Assembly (NCBI RefSeq): GCF_023073715.1
Contig: NZ_JADPKA010000030.1
Location: 1 to 64,000 of the forward strand
Reading direction: 5' to 3'
DNA length: 64,000 nucleotides
Origin: Bradyrhizobium sp. 164
Lineage (GTDB): Bacteria; Pseudomonadota; Alphaproteobacteria; Rhizobiales; Xanthobacteraceae
The notes beneath the pieces are model-generated. The model was given only the letters and a program-made list of their open reading frames with translations, was not told the origin of the DNA and did no database searches. The stretch's first letter is position 1; each line of letters opens with the position of its first letter. A program made the position numbers and the translations under genes. This document shows positions 53,420-62,573 of this stretch, in pieces.

Positions 53420-53962
53420 ATGCGCAGACTCTCAACGCTTCTGGTGCCGGGACTGGTCTCGATGGCGCTGGCGGCCGGGCCGACGCTGACCAGCGCCTAT
53501 GCCGCCGGCAGCGATGAACCTTCGCCGCCGCCGAAGTCGGACACTTCGACCAAAAAAGGCAAGAAGAAGAGCTCATCCGTCAGCGATCCCAAATTCGTGG
53601 CGGCCTATCGCGCCGCCTACACTGCGATCTACGACCGTCACGACTACAACGGCGCGATCGACCAACTGAAGTCGCTCAAGCGCGACGACGTTGCCGATGT
53701 CGCGAACCTGATCGGCTACTCCTATCGCAAGCTCGGCGATTACCAGTCGTCGAAGGCCTATTACGAGCTGGCGCTGAAGGACGATCCGAACCACGTCCGC
53801 ACCTGGCAGTATTACGGCCTCTGGCAGCTCGAGCAGGGCAACCGCGAACAGGCGCAGTACCACCTGAACAAGATCGCCTCGCTCGCCGGCACCGACAGCT
53901 CCGAATATCGCTCGCTCGCCGCCGCGCTCGACAGGCCTACCGGCGCGACGCTGGTCTACTAA
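53420..53962 (+). CDS. Secreted TPR-repeat protein
   Basis: A 180-residue exported protein: signal peptide MRRLSTLLVPGLVSMALAAG, then a Ser/Lys-rich linker and two to three TPR units (IYDRHDYNGAIDQLKSL, NLIGYSYRKLGDYQSSKAYYELAL, QYYGLWQLEQGNREQAQYHL). TPR domains bind other proteins. It begins shortly before a serine hydrolase gene, but promoters appear separate. Confidence 0.82.
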   Translation: MRRLSTLLVPGLVSMALAAGPTLTSAYAAGSDEPSPPPKSDTSTKKGKKKSSSVSDPKFVAAYRAAYTAIYDRHDYNGAIDQLKSLKRDDVADVANLIGYSYRKLGDYQSSKAYYELALKDDPNHVRTWQYYGLWQLEQGNREQAQYHLNKIASLAGTDSSEYRSLAAALDRPTGATLVY

Positions 53963-54063
53963 GACATCACTATTTGAATGAAGCGAGCGCGCACAACCTT
54001 GGGGTTGTGCCCGTTCCACTTTCTCGGCTAGCCTTGCGCAGCATCCCTCGCAATTGGTGTGCA

Positions 54064-55452
54064 ATGGATACGTGGCTGCGATCCGCGATCGACTACATCG
54101 GCTCCTGGATCGAATTCCAACAGAGGACATTCCAACAGCCCGGCGTCATCATCGCCTTTGCCCATCGCGGCGAGGTCGTCGCCGAGCACGCATTCGGCCT
54201 TGCCAATCTCGACACCGGCGAGAAGCTCACTCCGCGGCACCGCTTCCGCATTGCCTCGCACTCGAAGAGCTTCACCTCCGCCGGCATCATGAAGCTGCGC
54301 GAGCAGCGCAAGCTCCGACTCGACGATCCGATCGGTCAATACGTCGGCGGCCTGCATCCGCGCGTGGCAGAGACGACGATCGCGCAGGTGCTCTCGCACA
54401 GCGCGGGACTGACGCGTGACGGCGCCGATTCAGGCCAGTTCATCGATAGCCGGCCCTATCTCGATGCGAAGGAGCTGCTCGCGGAATTGAAGCTGCCGGC
54501 CGCAATCGAGCCCGGCACCCGCTTCAAATATTCCAATCATGGCTTTGGCCTGATCGGCCTCGTCATCGAAGCCGTGACCAAGGAGCCCTACCCTGTCTGG
54601 ATCAAGCGCGAAATCGTCGAACCCGTGGGCTTGCGTGAGACCGAACCGGATGCGCCGCTTGCCAAGAGCACGCCGTTCGCGCGCGGCCATACCCGAAAGC
54701 TGCCGCTCGGCGAGCGCTGCGTAATCCCCGGCGACAATCCCGCGCACGCCATGGCGTCCGCGGCGGGCTTCGTCGCGACCGCCGGCGATACCGCCCGTTT
54801 CTTCGCGCAGCTCGCGCCCAATGCGAAGAAGAGCGTTCTCTCGGTCGCGAGCCGCCGCGAGATGACGCGACACCACTGGCGCATCCCGCAGAGCTTCGAG
54901 GGCTATTACGGGTTAGGCGTCAACGCCGGCAAGACCGACGGCTGGGACTGGTTCGGCCATGGCGGCGGCTTCCAGGGTTACATCTCCCGGACCTGCTCCA
55001 TCCCCGCTTGCGAGCTCGCGATCAGCATCCTCAGCAATTCCATTGACGGCGCGGCGCCATTCTGGATGGACGGCTCGATGCAGATCCTGCGCGCGTTCAA
55101 GACACGCGGCGCGCCCGACCGGCGCGTGCGCGACTGGACCGGCCGGTGGTGGACGATCTGGGGAGCCACAGATCTCGTGCCGGCGGGCAACCGCGTGCTC
55201 GTCGCCAACCCGCAGTTCAACAACCCATTCATGGATGCCGCCGAGATCGAGGTCACCGGCCGCGACAGGGGCAAGCTCGCCTGGGCCGCCGGTTACTCCA
55301 GCCATGGCGAGCCGGTCCGCCGCGTCCGGGACAAGCGCGGCAAGGTGAGCGACATCTGGATCGCCGGTGCCAACGTCAAGCCTGCAAGCGTCGTGGCGCG
55401 CGAGATCGCGCGCCGGTATCCGCCACGCAAGCGGCGGCCTACTCGCGGATAA
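54064..55452 (+). CDS. Serine hydrolase, beta-lactamase/esterase family
   Basis: A 462-residue class C/EstB-type hydrolase. The active-site pair SxxK is S65-H-S-K68 (ASHSKSF), and the tyrosine motif is Y156-S-N (FKYSNHGFG). A GxGG-type third motif is seen in GHGGGF. An additional C-terminal domain of about 100 residues follows. No signal peptide is present, so it is probably cytoplasmic. The ATG at 54064 (MDTWLRSAIDYIG) is used. Its end overlaps the convergent S10 gene by 14 bp. Confidence 0.85.
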   Translation: MDTWLRSAIDYIGSWIEFQQRTFQQPGVIIAFAHRGEVVAEHAFGLANLDTGEKLTPRHRFRIASHSKSFTSAGIMKLREQRKLRLDDPIGQYVGGLHPRVAETTIAQVLSHSAGLTRDGADSGQFIDSRPYLDAKELLAELKLPAAIEPGTRFKYSNHGFGLIGLVIEAVTKEPYPVWIKREIVEPVGLRETEPDAPLAKSTPFARGHTRKLPLGERCVIPGDNPAHAMASAAGFVATAGDTARFFAQLAPNAKKSVLSVASRREMTRHHWRIPQSFEGYYGLGVNAGKTDGWDWFGHGGGFQGYISRTCSIPACELAISILSNSIDGAAPFWMDGSMQILRAFKTRGAPDRRVRDWTGRWWTIWGATDLVPAGNRVLVANPQFNNPFMDAAEIEVTGRDRGKLAWAAGYSSHGEPVRRVRDKRGKVSDIWIAGANVKPASVVAREIARRYPPRKRRPTRG

Positions 55453-57007
55453 GCGCCTCGACCTCACTGCGCATCGACTGCCGCGAACCGTCGCGCGAAT
55501 AAAACATGTGGCCGCCGGGATAGACGACGAATTTCACGCGTTGCGTAACGAAGGCCGGTAACTGGTCGAGCACGCGCTTCGATCCGAAATAGGGCGTGGC
55601 GAGATCGAACAGGCCGTGCGCGACCAGCAGGTTCAGCTTTGCATCGGTGGCGAGAATCTGGCGCAGTTCCGACACCGATTGCGGCGGGTTGAGGCCGCGG
55701 CCGAAATCCCAGTGGCCCTCGACGCTGCCGTTCAGGACTTCATAGGAGCCGTCCGGCCGCCAGTTGAGCTTGCGTGTCAACACGTCGACCGCGGCACTCG
55801 TCAGCGGCGCCTGGAGTGCATCGCCCGAGGGGTCGCCGAAGCGGGAGCTGCTGGAATCCGGGTAGGGATCGAAGCCGCGCACGGAGCCGTCGTAGCGTCC
55901 CGTCACCTTGCCGTTCTTGCGATCGAACTCGCGGCGGAATTCACCGACGTCGAGCCGGCCGGCGAGCCTGCGGCTCACCGCCTGGTCGATGCCGGTGAGC
56001 TCGGCGACTTTGTCGGCCAGCCGGTTGGTCGCCTCCTTGTCCGCCTCGCCCTTGACGAGGTCAGCCAGGAATTCGCCGCGCGCGTAGGCCTCGACGTCGG
56101 CGAGATCGGCGCGCGTGACCGGTGCCTTGGCTTCGCGCGCCACCGCGACATAGCTCGGCAGCGTCGCGACATATTGCAGCAAGCTCGTGCCGGCGAACTC
56201 GCGGAAGTCGAACAGCGGCGAGACCAGGATCAATCCCCTGACGCCGACTCCATGCTGCAGCTGCAACTGGCGCACCACCTTCGGTCCGCGAATCCCGCCA
56301 TAGCTTTCGCCTGCTACGTATTTCGGCGAGATCAGCCGGTCGTGCTTCTCGAGCCAGCGGCGGATCACCAGCGCGATCGAATTGGCGTCGCCGTCGACGG
56401 AATAGAAGGACTTGCGCGCGTCCTCGCCGCTGGCGACGAAGCGGCTGTAGCCGGTGCTGACGGGATCGATGAAGACGAGATCGGTGAAGTCGAGCCATGT
56501 CTCCGCGTTCGGCTTCACCTCGGGCGAGGCGGACGGCGACAGGGCTTCGCCATCGAGCGGCAGCCGCCACGGCCCCGCGGCGCCGAACTGGAGCCATGCC
56601 GAAGATGCGCCGGGCCCACCGTTGAACAGGAAGGTCACGGGGCGCGTCGCGCGATCGGCACCGTCGAGCTCATAGGAGGTCACGGCGATGTCGGCCAGCG
56701 GGTCGCCCTTGCCGTCGAACACGCGGATCGAGCCGGCGGTCGCGGCGAAGTTGAGAGTGCGGCCAGGCAGATCGAGCGTCTGCTTCGTGGTGGAGTCCGG
56801 CGGCAGACGATGCAGCTCGGCCGCCGACGGCGAACCAGGCGCAGAGCTTTGCGCGCCACCGCCACGCCCGCCTTTCTGTCCGGCCGGCGATGTCGTCTCG
56901 GAGCGCGGCTGCGGCGGATCCTCCGCGCGCGCCCATCCTGCGAAGGCGAAAGCCGACACCGCCATCACCAGCATCGCGTGGCGGAGCGCCGGCAAACTCA
57001 ATACCAT
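55439..57007 (-). CDS. S10 family serine carboxypeptidase, secreted
   Basis: A 522-residue exported protease: signal peptide (MVLSLPALRHAMLVMAVSAFA) and the S10 catalytic set, with Ser in VAGESYGGIRGP, Asp in LFDLATPYFGS and His in VYPGGHMFYSRDGSR. The oxyanion segment FLFNGGPGASSAWLQFG is intact. It removes C-terminal amino acids from peptides in the periplasm. The ATG at 57007 starts the signal peptide. Divergent from the NAD kinase gene. Confidence 0.9.
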   Translation of the reverse strand: MVLSLPALRHAMLVMAVSAFAFAGWARAEDPPQPRSETTSPAGQKGGRGGGAQSSAPGSPSAAELHRLPPDSTTKQTLDLPGRTLNFAATAGSIRVFDGKGDPLADIAVTSYELDGADRATRPVTFLFNGGPGASSAWLQFGAAGPWRLPLDGEALSPSASPEVKPNAETWLDFTDLVFIDPVSTGYSRFVASGEDARKSFYSVDGDANSIALVIRRWLEKHDRLISPKYVAGESYGGIRGPKVVRQLQLQHGVGVRGLILVSPLFDFREFAGTSLLQYVATLPSYVAVAREAKAPVTRADLADVEAYARGEFLADLVKGEADKEATNRLADKVAELTGIDQAVSRRLAGRLDVGEFRREFDRKNGKVTGRYDGSVRGFDPYPDSSSSRFGDPSGDALQAPLTSAAVDVLTRKLNWRPDGSYEVLNGSVEGHWDFGRGLNPPQSVSELRQILATDAKLNLLVAHGLFDLATPYFGSKRVLDQLPAFVTQRVKFVVYPGGHMFYSRDGSRQSMRSEVEALIRE

Positions 57008-57264
57008 GATCGTTCTCCGTGCCCGGCTCTGAAGGCCGGTGCGCACCGATCATTAGCCAGGAATTGCGACGGTTTGGGGGATCATGGGTTCGGCGGCGCA
57101 TGGAGAGGTCTTTCGGGCCCGAAGCGCTCCCGTTTCGTCCTGAATCGGGATGGGGCAATCCCCCGTTTGCCTTGAAAGGCGGTCCTCCTCGACAATCCAG
57201 GCCCAGGTCGTATAGACGAGCCCGGCGGAACTTACTCGAGCCAGCGGCACCTGCCCGGGAAGCC

Positions 57265-58044
57265 ATGACCAAACCCTCGCGATACGACCGGATCGCCTTC
57301 GTCGCCAGCCCGAGCAGCGAGGCGCAGGCCGCCTTCGGCCAGCTCACCCGGGATTATGGCAATTACGACCCCAGGGAAGCCGATGTCGTCGTCGCGCTCG
57401 GCGGCGACGGCTTGATGCTCCAGACGCTGCACCGGAACATGCACACGGGAAAGCCGATCTACGGCATGCACCGCGGCACGGTCGGCTTCCTGATGAACGA
57501 ATACTCGACGCACGATCTGCGCACGCGGCTCGAGGCGGCGCATGAATCCGAAATCCATCCGCTCTTAATGCGCGCGACCGACGTCAACGACCGCGTCCAC
57601 CTGCACCACGCCATCAACGAGGTCGCACTGTTCCGGCAAACCTACCAGGCCGCACGCTTAAGGATTCTGATCGACGAGCGCGAGCGCATGGCCGAGCTGA
57701 TCGCCGACGGCATCATGGTGGCGACGCCGGCCGGCTCTACCGCCTACAACCTCTCCGCCCAAGGGCCGATCCTGCCGATCAACGCCGCGCTGCTCGCGCT
57801 GACGCCGATCAGCGCCTTCCGCCCGCGCCGGTGGCGCGGCGCGCTGCTGCCCAACACGGCCTATGTCGTGATCGAGGTGCTCGAGGGCGACAAGCGCCCC
57901 GTGGCGGCGGTCGCCGATCATGACGAGGTGCGCGACGTTCGCCGTGTCGAGGTCCTCTCCGACAAGACCATCTCGATGCGCATGCTGTTCGACCCCGGCC
58001 ACAGCCTGGAAGAGCGGATCCTGCGCGAACAGTTCGGCTACTGA
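57265..58044 (+). CDS. nadK: NAD kinase
   Basis: A 259-residue NAD kinase that makes NADP+ from NAD+. The GGDG motif is at residues 46-49 ([16 protein letters not shown]). The NE motif is in [12 protein letters not shown]. The C-terminal glycine-rich region is [21 protein letters not shown]. Its length is typical. The frame is open upstream, but the domain begins at the ATG at 57265 ([13 protein letters not shown]). Confidence 0.93.
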   Translation: MTKPSRYDRIAFVASPSSEAQAAFGQLTRDYGNYDPREADVVVALGGDGLMLQTLHRNMHTGKPIYGMHRGTVGFLMNEYSTHDLRTRLEAAHESEIHPLLMRATDVNDRVHLHHAINEVALFRQTYQAARLRILIDERERMAELIADGIMVATPAGSTAYNLSAQGPILPINAALLALTPISAFRPRRWRGALLPNTAYVVIEVLEGDKRPVAAVADHDEVRDVRRVEVLSDKTISMRMLFDPGHSLEERILREQFGY

Positions 58045-58081
58045 GCCGCCGGCCCGCCCCTCTCAAAAGGCCGATCGCAAC

Positions 58082-58118
58082 CCTTCGTTAACCCCCGCCA
58101 CGATATGGTTAACGAAGG
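58082..58118. promoter_or_regulatory. Perfect 12-bp inverted repeat before the response regulator gene
   Basis: CCTTCGTTAACC (58082-58093) is exactly mirrored by GGTTAACGAAGG (58107-58118). The dyad ends 23 bp before the ATG at 58142. It could be an operator or an mRNA hairpin at the promoter of the response regulator/Hpt operon. There is no T run, so it is not a usual terminator of nadK. Each arm includes GTTAAC, similar to a CtrA half-site. Confidence 0.5.
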
Positions 58119-58141
58119 TTGACCGCTTTGGCCCGGGCGTC

Positions 58142-58687
58142 ATGTTCCGTATCGACTTCAACAAGCTGCGCTTCCTCGTCTGCGACGACAATCCGCACAT
58201 GCGCCGCATCCTGCGGACGCTGCTGCATTCGTTCGGCGCACGCGAAGTCTACGAGGCCGAGGATGGCGCCACGGCGCTGGAAATGTACAGCCATTACGTG
58301 CCCGACATCGTCATCACCGATTGGGCGATGCCGATCTTCGACGGGCTCGAGCTCGCGCAAATGATCCGGCAGCCCGAATCCAAGGGCAACCCCTACGCGC
58401 CGATCATCATGCTGACCGGCCATTCCGAGAAGCGCCGCGTCACGGTCGCGCGCGATGCCGGCGTCACCGAATTCCTGGCCAAGCCGATCTCGGCCAAGGG
58501 ACTCTACCAGCGCATCCTCAACGTGGTTGCCAATCCCCGCCCCTTCATCAAGACCAAGACCTATTTCGGCCCGGACCGGCGCCGTAACACCAACTCTGCC
58601 TATATGGGCCCGGAGCGTCGCGTCGGCGAAAAGCACGAGGTGCTCCAGCAGCCCTCGCTGCTCGACAAGGCCCGCTCCTCCATCTAG
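58142..58687 (+). CDS. Single-domain response regulator with C-terminal tail
   Basis: A 181-residue receiver protein. Acidic pair Asp15/Asp16 (FLVCDDNPHM), phospho-acceptor Asp60 (IVITDWAMP), Thr92 (MLTGHSEK) and Lys114 (FLAKPIS) form a complete site. No DNA-binding domain follows. The tail contains FGPDRRRNTNSAYMGPERR, a motif found in a group of alphaproteobacterial regulators. It is 27 bp upstream of an Hpt protein gene, so the two probably form a phosphorelay. Confidence 0.9.
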   Translation: MFRIDFNKLRFLVCDDNPHMRRILRTLLHSFGAREVYEAEDGATALEMYSHYVPDIVITDWAMPIFDGLELAQMIRQPESKGNPYAPIIMLTGHSEKRRVTVARDAGVTEFLAKPISAKGLYQRILNVVANPRPFIKTKTYFGPDRRRNTNSAYMGPERRVGEKHEVLQQPSLLDKARSSI

Positions 58688-58714
58688 CGCAGCGTCTCAC
58701 ACGAGGCAGGCATC

Positions 58715-59293
58715 ATGGCGAAGAACAGCGCAAAGGACATCGAGGTCAAGGCCTTCGCCACGCATCACGTCATCACGCAGCCCAATCCCTTGCGAAAAGT
58801 GCTGCGCCGGGTCGAAGCAAAAGACATGGACGATCCGGTCGCCCGCGCCGAGCAGGCGCTGGCGGGCCTGTCCGGCCAATTCAAGGACTGGATGAGGATC
58901 GAGGTCGAGAGACTGTCCGCCGCCTGGACCGAGGTGCAGCAGGATGGTTTCACCAGGAAGCTGCGCGACGAGCTGTTCCACGCCGCACACGACATCAAAG
59001 GCGATGCGGCGACTTTCGGCTTTCCTTCGGCAGCGGGAATCGCCGAGAGCCTGTGCCGCATCATCGAGCATGCGCCGGATCTTTCGAAGGTGCCGGCCGA
59101 GCTGTTCACGCACCACATCAACGCAATCCTCGCCATCGCGCACGAGAACACCAGGCTTGACAGCATCAGCGTCTCCGCGGAGCTCAGCCGGCGCCTGCGC
59201 AAGGTCGCCGACGAATATCTCGCCCATGTCAACCGTGATCGCCCCGAACATCTCGAGGTGATCCTGGCGCCAAGCATTGCGCCGGCGGAATAA
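58715..59293 (+). CDS. Hpt-domain phosphotransfer protein
   Basis: A 192-residue protein. The histidine phosphotransfer motif is AHDIKGDAATFG, with His92 as the phospho-acceptor (H-D-I-K95-G96) in a helix of about residues 80-110. The rest is a four-helix-bundle-like structure. It lies in an operon with the response regulator upstream and probably shuttles phosphate to or from it. The start MAKNSAKDIEVKAF follows AGGCAGG. Confidence 0.87.
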   Translation: MAKNSAKDIEVKAFATHHVITQPNPLRKVLRRVEAKDMDDPVARAEQALAGLSGQFKDWMRIEVERLSAAWTEVQQDGFTRKLRDELFHAAHDIKGDAATFGFPSAAGIAESLCRIIEHAPDLSKVPAELFTHHINAILAIAHENTRLDSISVSAELSRRLRKVADEYLAHVNRDRPEHLEVILAPSIAPAE

Positions 59294-59317
59294 GGCCCAG
59301 CTCTTCCCTCTCGTCGT

Positions 59318-59386
59318 TGCGAGCGCAGCGAAGCAATCCAGAACTGTCTCCGCGGTGAGACTCTGGATTGCTTCGCTGCGCTCGCA
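59318..59386. repeat. Palindromic intergenic repeat (25-bp arms)
   Basis: The first arm (59318-59342) begins TGCGAGCGCAGCGAAGC, and the second (59362-59386) is its exact 25-bp inverse, with a 19-bp spacer. The core GCGAAGCAATCCAGA is a dispersed element seen in many Bradyrhizobium and Rhodopseudomonas genomes. It lies between convergent genes and may serve as a transcription barrier. Confidence 0.75.
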
Positions 59387-59408
59387 GTGACGGAATTCGC
59401 AGGACCTG

Positions 59409-60584
59409 CTACGCCGCGATCAGATCGTCATAGAGCGGATCGACCGCGTCCTCGGCGACGAGCTCGTCGCAGAACAGCCGCGCCTCTTCGCGCGCGGACT
59501 CGGTGGCGAAGCGGCGGAGCAGGACCATCAACGGTTCGGTAGCGCCGCGGTCGGTCTCACAATGGGTGAGCACGCGCTCCACCATGCGACGGCGCAGCCG
59601 TACCGCGCGGTCATCGGTGTCGACAAAACCCTGCTCGTGGCAGGCGTCGAGCGCGACTTGGAATGCCGCAAATGTCGCCTCGGGCAGCCCGGCGCGGCGG
59701 AGCAACGCGTGCAGGGTGTTGCCGCCGCGCTCGTGCAGCAGCGCCGAGACGCGCGCCAGCGGCAGATCGGCGAGTTCGGCGAGCGCCGCGTCGAACAGGT
59801 CGAGATTGCTCGACAGCAGCGCGCGCAAAATCAGACCCGCCGTGAGCTGGCCGGTGATGCGCAGGTGCCGCACCAGGCCCTGCATGTCCCCACCGCGCGA
59901 GCGCGCCGCGATGTTGATGGTGGAGCGGTCGCGCGCCTCGATCGTGATGCGTTCGGCACGATCGGCACTCAGCCAGTTTCGGGCCACGACGAATTGCGCA
60001 AGGGTCTCGGAAAGCTTGGCCACCAGCGCCGCGCGCGTTGCGGCCGGCAGATCCTCCAGCACCAGCATCGCTTCGCGGATCGCGGCGAGGTGGCCGTGGC
60101 GCTCGACGATACGATTCCACGAGAACGGCGCGAGCTCGGCATGGGGATTTTCGATCAGCTCCAGCGCGGCCGCCGCGCAGCCGACCTCGGCGATGGCGGC
60201 GCAGACCGAGACCGGCAGCGCGATACGGCGGGCGACCGCGCACTGCACCTCGTCATTGCCGGTGGCGACGATGTCGACGAGATCGGCATCGATCAGCAGC
60301 GGAGAATGTTCGAGCACGGGCAGCGCAACCGTCGGCTGATCCGCCGACAGCGCCCGCACGATTGCAGCCGGCGCCTCGGTGCTGCGCGCAAAGGCCTCGG
60401 CCATCGCCCGCCGCACCAGCGGCGAGGGATCGTCGAGCAACATCAAAAGCGCGCCTTCGGCGGCGACGCGGTCATCATGAGAAAGGTCTGAAATCAGCCA
60501 GGCCCGGGCCAACGCCCGCGTCGCCTCGGCCCGCTCGCCCGCGGACGCCGTCCTGATCCAATTGATGAACTGCCGAACAATCAT
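59409..60584 (-). CDS. DUF2336 family protein
   Basis: A 391-residue helical-repeat protein, typical of alphaproteobacteria. HEAT-like units are visible (LLMLLDDPSPLVRRAMAEAF, ALSADQPTVALPVLEHSPLL, CAVARRIALPVSVCAAIAEV) and the DUF2336 core is in the middle. Function is unknown; its position beside a phosphorelay and the upstream CtrA-like boxes might hint at cell-cycle or motility roles (inference). Confidence 0.85.
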   Translation of the reverse strand: MIVRQFINWIRTASAGERAEATRALARAWLISDLSHDDRVAAEGALLMLLDDPSPLVRRAMAEAFARSTEAPAAIVRALSADQPTVALPVLEHSPLLIDADLVDIVATGNDEVQCAVARRIALPVSVCAAIAEVGCAAAALELIENPHAELAPFSWNRIVERHGHLAAIREAMLVLEDLPAATRAALVAKLSETLAQFVVARNWLSADRAERITIEARDRSTINIAARSRGGDMQGLVRHLRITGQLTAGLILRALLSSNLDLFDAALAELADLPLARVSALLHERGGNTLHALLRRAGLPEATFAAFQVALDACHEQGFVDTDDRAVRLRRRMVERVLTHCETDRGATEPLMVLLRRFATESAREEARLFCDELVAEDAVDPLYDDLIAA

Positions 60585-60660
60585 GGTGCTTCCGGCCTAC
60601 GCAACGAAAACGAAAAATAGTGACGGCTTGTCACCTGCAACACAAAATAAACCACGACGC

Positions 60661-60709
60661 TTAACAAAGCGTTCACCATAACTGGCTGGTTTTATTGACG
60701 TTTTGTTAA
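60661..60709. promoter_or_regulatory. Two near-consensus CtrA-type boxes
   Basis: TTAA-N7-TTCA (60661-60675) and TTGA-N7-TTAA (60695-60709) each differ from the CtrA consensus TTAA-N7-TTAA at one base. They lie 75-125 bp upstream of the DUF2336 start. This is suggestive only; short motifs arise by chance. Confidence 0.35.
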
Positions 60710-60872
60710 GGGAACAAAGCCGCGCTTTTCTTGTATCCCGCACACGGTGCGGCGCGCGAGCGCTGCGCCGCTAAGCCGGGCCTATTTGTTCGGAAGGATT
60801 TGCTGCGCCTGGGTCCCAGCTCAGCGCCGCAAGCGTTGTACGCTGCAGAGCGTCCGGGCACGAGAGCAGATG

Positions 60873-61892
60873 CTAGCTCGAGAACGTGCCGCTGCGATCG
60901 CTGAAGAGATCGAGCGGCTGCGGCGGACGCATGTCCGGCGTTGCTGAGGCCACCGAGGTGAGCGTGGCGTTGTTGCCCCACAATTTCTGCACAGCGGTCG
61001 AGACCGGCTGCGTGGCGTCGCCAGGCTGATAGATCGAACGAAACGCCGGCGTGGTCGGCGCATTGTCCGCGAGCGTCGTAGGTGACGTCGCACTGACGGG
61101 CGTCACGGCGCGGGTATTGGGGAAGGTTTGGAGATAAGCGGCGTTGTCGATCACCGGCGCTGTCGGCTGTACGCCGTTGGCGCCCGCCACCTGCGTAGTC
61201 GAGGGCGTGCCGCCATACATCGCCATCGCACTGCGGGTGATCTTGGAATTCGCCGCGCTGGCATAGCGCGCGTCCAGCACCGAGTAGACTTCGGAGACGC
61301 TGCGCGCCCGGCCGTCATTGGCGTAGAAGATCGAGCGGTTGGCGGCGGCCGCGTTCGGAAAGAGCCGCGCGCCGACGGCTTGCGGATTGTCCTCGGCATT
61401 GGCGATCAGTTTCGCGGCGCCGCCGACACCCATGAAATGCGCCATGTAGAGTTCGCTGTCGCTCGGCCTGCGCCCGAGCAGGCCGGTGAGCTTGAAACTG
61501 TTCGACTGCGTCAGCGCCGCCGCCATGCTGGACGCGGCCTCGGGATCGTCGCGCAGCTTCATGATCGACCGCTTGATCATCGGATCATCGACGATGTAGC
61601 TGCCCGACGCGGTCTTCGTAATGGCGTCGGCATAGCTGCCATAGCCGAGCTGAGTGCCCGCCTCCTTCACTGTGCCAAGCCAGGTCTGATCGATGAACTG
61701 ATAGAGCCCGTGCGCGGACGAGGTGGTGGCACCGGCCGTCGGATTGAAATCCGATTCCATCTTGGCGGTGGTCAACATGTACTGGAAGCCGACGCCGGAG
61801 ATATTGGAGGCCTGCTTGATCGCGCCGGCGACGCGCGCCCGCGACGGATCGAGACCGGCCGTCTGCGTCGCACTGAACTTGTCGACCGACAT
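60873..61892 (-). CDS. Lytic transglycosylase (SLT domain)
   Basis: A 339-residue protein with an SLT-type transglycosylase domain at about residues 20-190. The catalytic Glu is in LTTAKMESDFNPTAGATTSSAHGLYQF, split here as MESDFNPTA and SAHGLYQF. The remainder is Ser/Thr/Pro-rich. It would cleave peptidoglycan between sugars. No clear signal peptide is seen from the ATG at 61892 (MSVDKFSATQTAG), so it may be exported by another route, as in flagellar or secretion-linked muramidases. Confidence 0.82.
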   Translation of the reverse strand: MSVDKFSATQTAGLDPSRARVAGAIKQASNISGVGFQYMLTTAKMESDFNPTAGATTSSAHGLYQFIDQTWLGTVKEAGTQLGYGSYADAITKTASGSYIVDDPMIKRSIMKLRDDPEAASSMAAALTQSNSFKLTGLLGRRPSDSELYMAHFMGVGGAAKLIANAEDNPQAVGARLFPNAAAANRSIFYANDGRARSVSEVYSVLDARYASAANSKITRSAMAMYGGTPSTTQVAGANGVQPTAPVIDNAAYLQTFPNTRAVTPVSATSPTTLADNAPTTPAFRSIYQPGDATQPVSTAVQKLWGNNATLTSVASATPDMRPPQPLDLFSDRSGTFSS

Positions 61893-62121
61893 GATGAAGT
61901 GCCCGCCCCGCGCGGCATTGAGCGGCGCCGGCAATTCGGCGCCCAGTCGTCTCACCGTGGAACAGGTATGGTTAATGCGGGGTAAATTTGGCTCTCGCCC
62001 TGCCGAACCGAGTCGTTCGGGGGCGCACCGAAGCTGCGAGCCCCAGAATCCATTCCACCGCACATGATATCGCACGATCGATTCCGGGCTCGTGCTTCAC
62101 ATGCCCCAGAATGACGGATGG

Positions 62122-62544
62122 CTACTTCTTGTAGATGTCGCCCGGATCGAACAGCCGCTCGGCATCAACGAAGACGAGCCTAGCGCCGCCGCCCTCGGCC
62201 TCGACCTTGCGGTAGAAGCACGAACGTCGCCCGGTATGGCAGGCCGCGCCGATCTGCTCGACGCGGATCCAGACCGCGTCCTGGTCGCAATCGGTGCGTA
62301 TCTCGACCACGCGCTGGGTCTGACCCGATGTCTCACCTTTTCGCCACAAGGCGTTGCGCGAGCGGCTGAAGTACCAGGCTTCGCCGGTCGCGATCGTCTT
62401 GCGCAGCGCCTCGTCATTCATGTGCGCGACCATGAGGACGTCGCCATTGACGACGTCGGTTGCCACGCACGTCACAAGGCCCGCGGCGTCGAATTTCGGC
62501 AGGAAGGCGAGACCTTCCTCGACTTCGTGAGAGTGGGCGGACAC
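62122..62544 (-). CDS. hisI: Phosphoribosyl-AMP cyclohydrolase
   Basis: A 140-residue HisI that opens the purine ring of phosphoribosyl-AMP in histidine synthesis. Motifs: [51 protein letters not shown] and the zinc-ligand Cys in [13 protein letters not shown]. It begins with a GTG (62544), preceded by GCGAGGAC, and follows folE by 29 bp on the same strand. Confidence 0.93.
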   Translation of the reverse strand: MSAHSHEVEEGLAFLPKFDAAGLVTCVATDVVNGDVLMVAHMNDEALRKTIATGEAWYFSRSRNALWRKGETSGQTQRVVEIRTDCDQDAVWIRVEQIGAACHTGRRSCFYRKVEAEGGGARLVFVDAERLFDPGDIYKK

Positions 62545-62573
62545 GAGCGTCCTCGCTTAAAACGTTGGCGAGG

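Noticed and set aside
55616..57175. A 519-codon plus-strand frame
   Set aside because: Antisense to the S10 carboxypeptidase, whose catalytic motifs are clear; shadow.
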